Shown one piece after another: positions 45,404 to 45,848 of a stretch of 45,848 nt of DNA. The position numbers and the translations under genes are program-made. This stretch comes from Thermostichus vulcanus str. 'Rupite'. GTDB lineage: Bacteria; Cyanobacteriota; Cyanobacteriia; Thermostichales; Thermostichaceae. The number at the start of each line of letters is the position of its first letter. The stretch's first letter is position 1. The stretch spans positions 31,846 to 77,693 of the forward strand of contig NZ_JAFIRA010000011.1 of the NCBI RefSeq assembly GCF_022848905.1, written 5' to 3'. A model generated the notes under the pieces. The model was not told the DNA's origin, ran no database searches, and worked only from the letters and a program-made list of their open reading frames with translations.

Positions 45404-45474
45404 AGCGGGCGGACGGAATCGAACCGACAACAACAGTTTGGAAGACTGTAGTTTTACCATTAAACTACGCCCGC
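45404..45474 (-). tRNA. tRNA-Gly (anticodon TCC)
   Basis: Acceptor GCGGGCG/CGCCCGC, D arm with AGTTTAATGGTAAAACT, anticodon TCC at 45442-45440 in a CTTCCAA loop, and T arm GTCGGTTCGATTCCGTC. CCA is not encoded. An inverted repeat, ACAGGT/ACCTGT (45475-45490), adjoins its 5' end, and TATCAT on the minus strand (45507-45502) is a possible -10 box. The stretch 45201-45403 between tnpB and this tRNA holds no recognisable gene; it should contain the left end of the IS. Confidence 0.95.
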
Positions 45475-45590
45475 ACAGGTACTCACCTGTACCGAATGTC
45501 CATGATAACACCTCTGCTCCACCCAGAACCCGAAACCGGCCTCACTGGGAATGTGGGTACTTTAATCTGCTCAAGGGATTCTCAGCTCAC

Positions 45591-45624
45591 AAAAAAGCCA
45601 CCCCCGTAGTTGGGAAAGTGGCTC
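45591..45624 (-). terminator. Rho-independent terminator of the hli gene
   Basis: On the minus strand, GAGCCAC pairs with GTGGCT across a loop of about 16 bases, then a run of six Ts. It is 64 bases after the Hli stop codon. Confidence 0.8.
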
Positions 45625-45687
45625 CTAGTTGATCTCGAAGTTGATCTCGAAACTGGGCTTGTCAGCTAAGCTCACTCCCCAGTTGGC

Positions 45688-45848
45688 TTAGCGCAACCCG
45701 AAGGCAGCAGCAAGCACACTGTGGCCAACAGTAGCTTCAACAGCAATGCTGATGACAAACCCCAACATCGCTAGCCGTCCATTCCAGCGCTCCGCCTTTT
45801 CAGTCCAGCCAATTTCCCATTCAGGCGGTGTTTCGCTGTCTTGGCCGT
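45688..45848 (-). CDS. High-light-inducible protein (Hli/Scp), 5' end outside the window
   Basis: The visible 52 residues include the chlorophyll-binding helix signature EKAERWNGRLAMLGFVISIA, with the Glu-Asn-Arg ligands of the ExxNGRxAMxGF motif. The stop is TAA at 45690-45688. The N-terminal start lies beyond the right edge. Hli proteins are single-helix thylakoid proteins that bind chlorophyll and carotenoid and protect photosystem assembly under strong light. A terminator follows. The family is confined to oxygenic phototrophs and their phages, so it is good evidence for a cyanobacterial source. Confidence 0.9.
   Translation of the reverse strand, partial: GQDSETPPEWEIGWTEKAERWNGRLAMLGFVISIAVEATVGHSVLAAAFGLR

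Overview
The window looks like chromosomal DNA of a unicellular, probably thermophilic cyanobacterium of the Synechococcus/Thermostichus type. This is inferred from a high-light-inducible (Hli) protein gene at the right edge, a CmpR-like LysR regulator, a relic of a Tll0287-like haem protein, an Fe-S photolyase, and extreme enrichment of the octamer GGGATCCC and its core GGATCC (about 16 cores in the first 3 kb by hand count). The usual cyanobacterial HIP1 octamer GCGATCGC is rare here.

Layout. 1-178 is a tandem array of a 24-bp hairpin repeat. 327-10690 is largely a dipeptide/oligopeptide-type ABC transport region: a fused double ATPase, a divergent DppD/DppF ATPase pair, a substrate-binding protein and two permeases. 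A truncated Cys/Met-metabolism gene and an ACT-domain malic enzyme lie inside it. 10.8-18.7 kb carries a DUF1614 membrane protein, a Tat-exported caspase-like protein, a decayed haem-protein gene, an RND pump and a divergent LysR regulator. 18.6-25.4 kb has a GT39-type membrane glycosyltransferase, an Fe-S photolyase, nrdR, a coiled-coil membrane protein and a Uma2 nuclease-like protein. 25.4-30.8 kb has an amidohydrolase, a DUF1152 protein and a histidine kinase/response regulator pair whose kinase has a 3' frameshift. 31-42.5 kb is housekeeping: tRNA-Thr, an LCP protein, htpG, ribH, ureA-ureB without ureC, mutS2 with a small overlapping upstream ORF, and apt. The right end has initiator tRNA, an XdhC-family gene, a dead IS200/IS605-type tnpB with its right-end RNA scaffold, tRNA-Gly and hli.

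The most unusual signal is a family of very small repeats (about 15-40 bp). They are built from mini-hairpins whose three-base loop is nearly always GGA or GTA on one strand, closed by a C-G pair. Four 27-bp copies sit in frame inside the single tnpB gene, each at an AT dinucleotide, and all differences between their arms are compensatory. Relatives occur as the tandem array at the left edge, inside an ABC ATPase gene, inside the XdhC gene, inside the haem-protein pseudogene, between two divergent genes, and in two IS right-end structures (the one next to tnpB and a solo relic upstream of ureA). This points to a tiny mobile element that acts through single-stranded hairpins. It resembles in concept the small dispersed repeats described in Nostoc, but is built differently.
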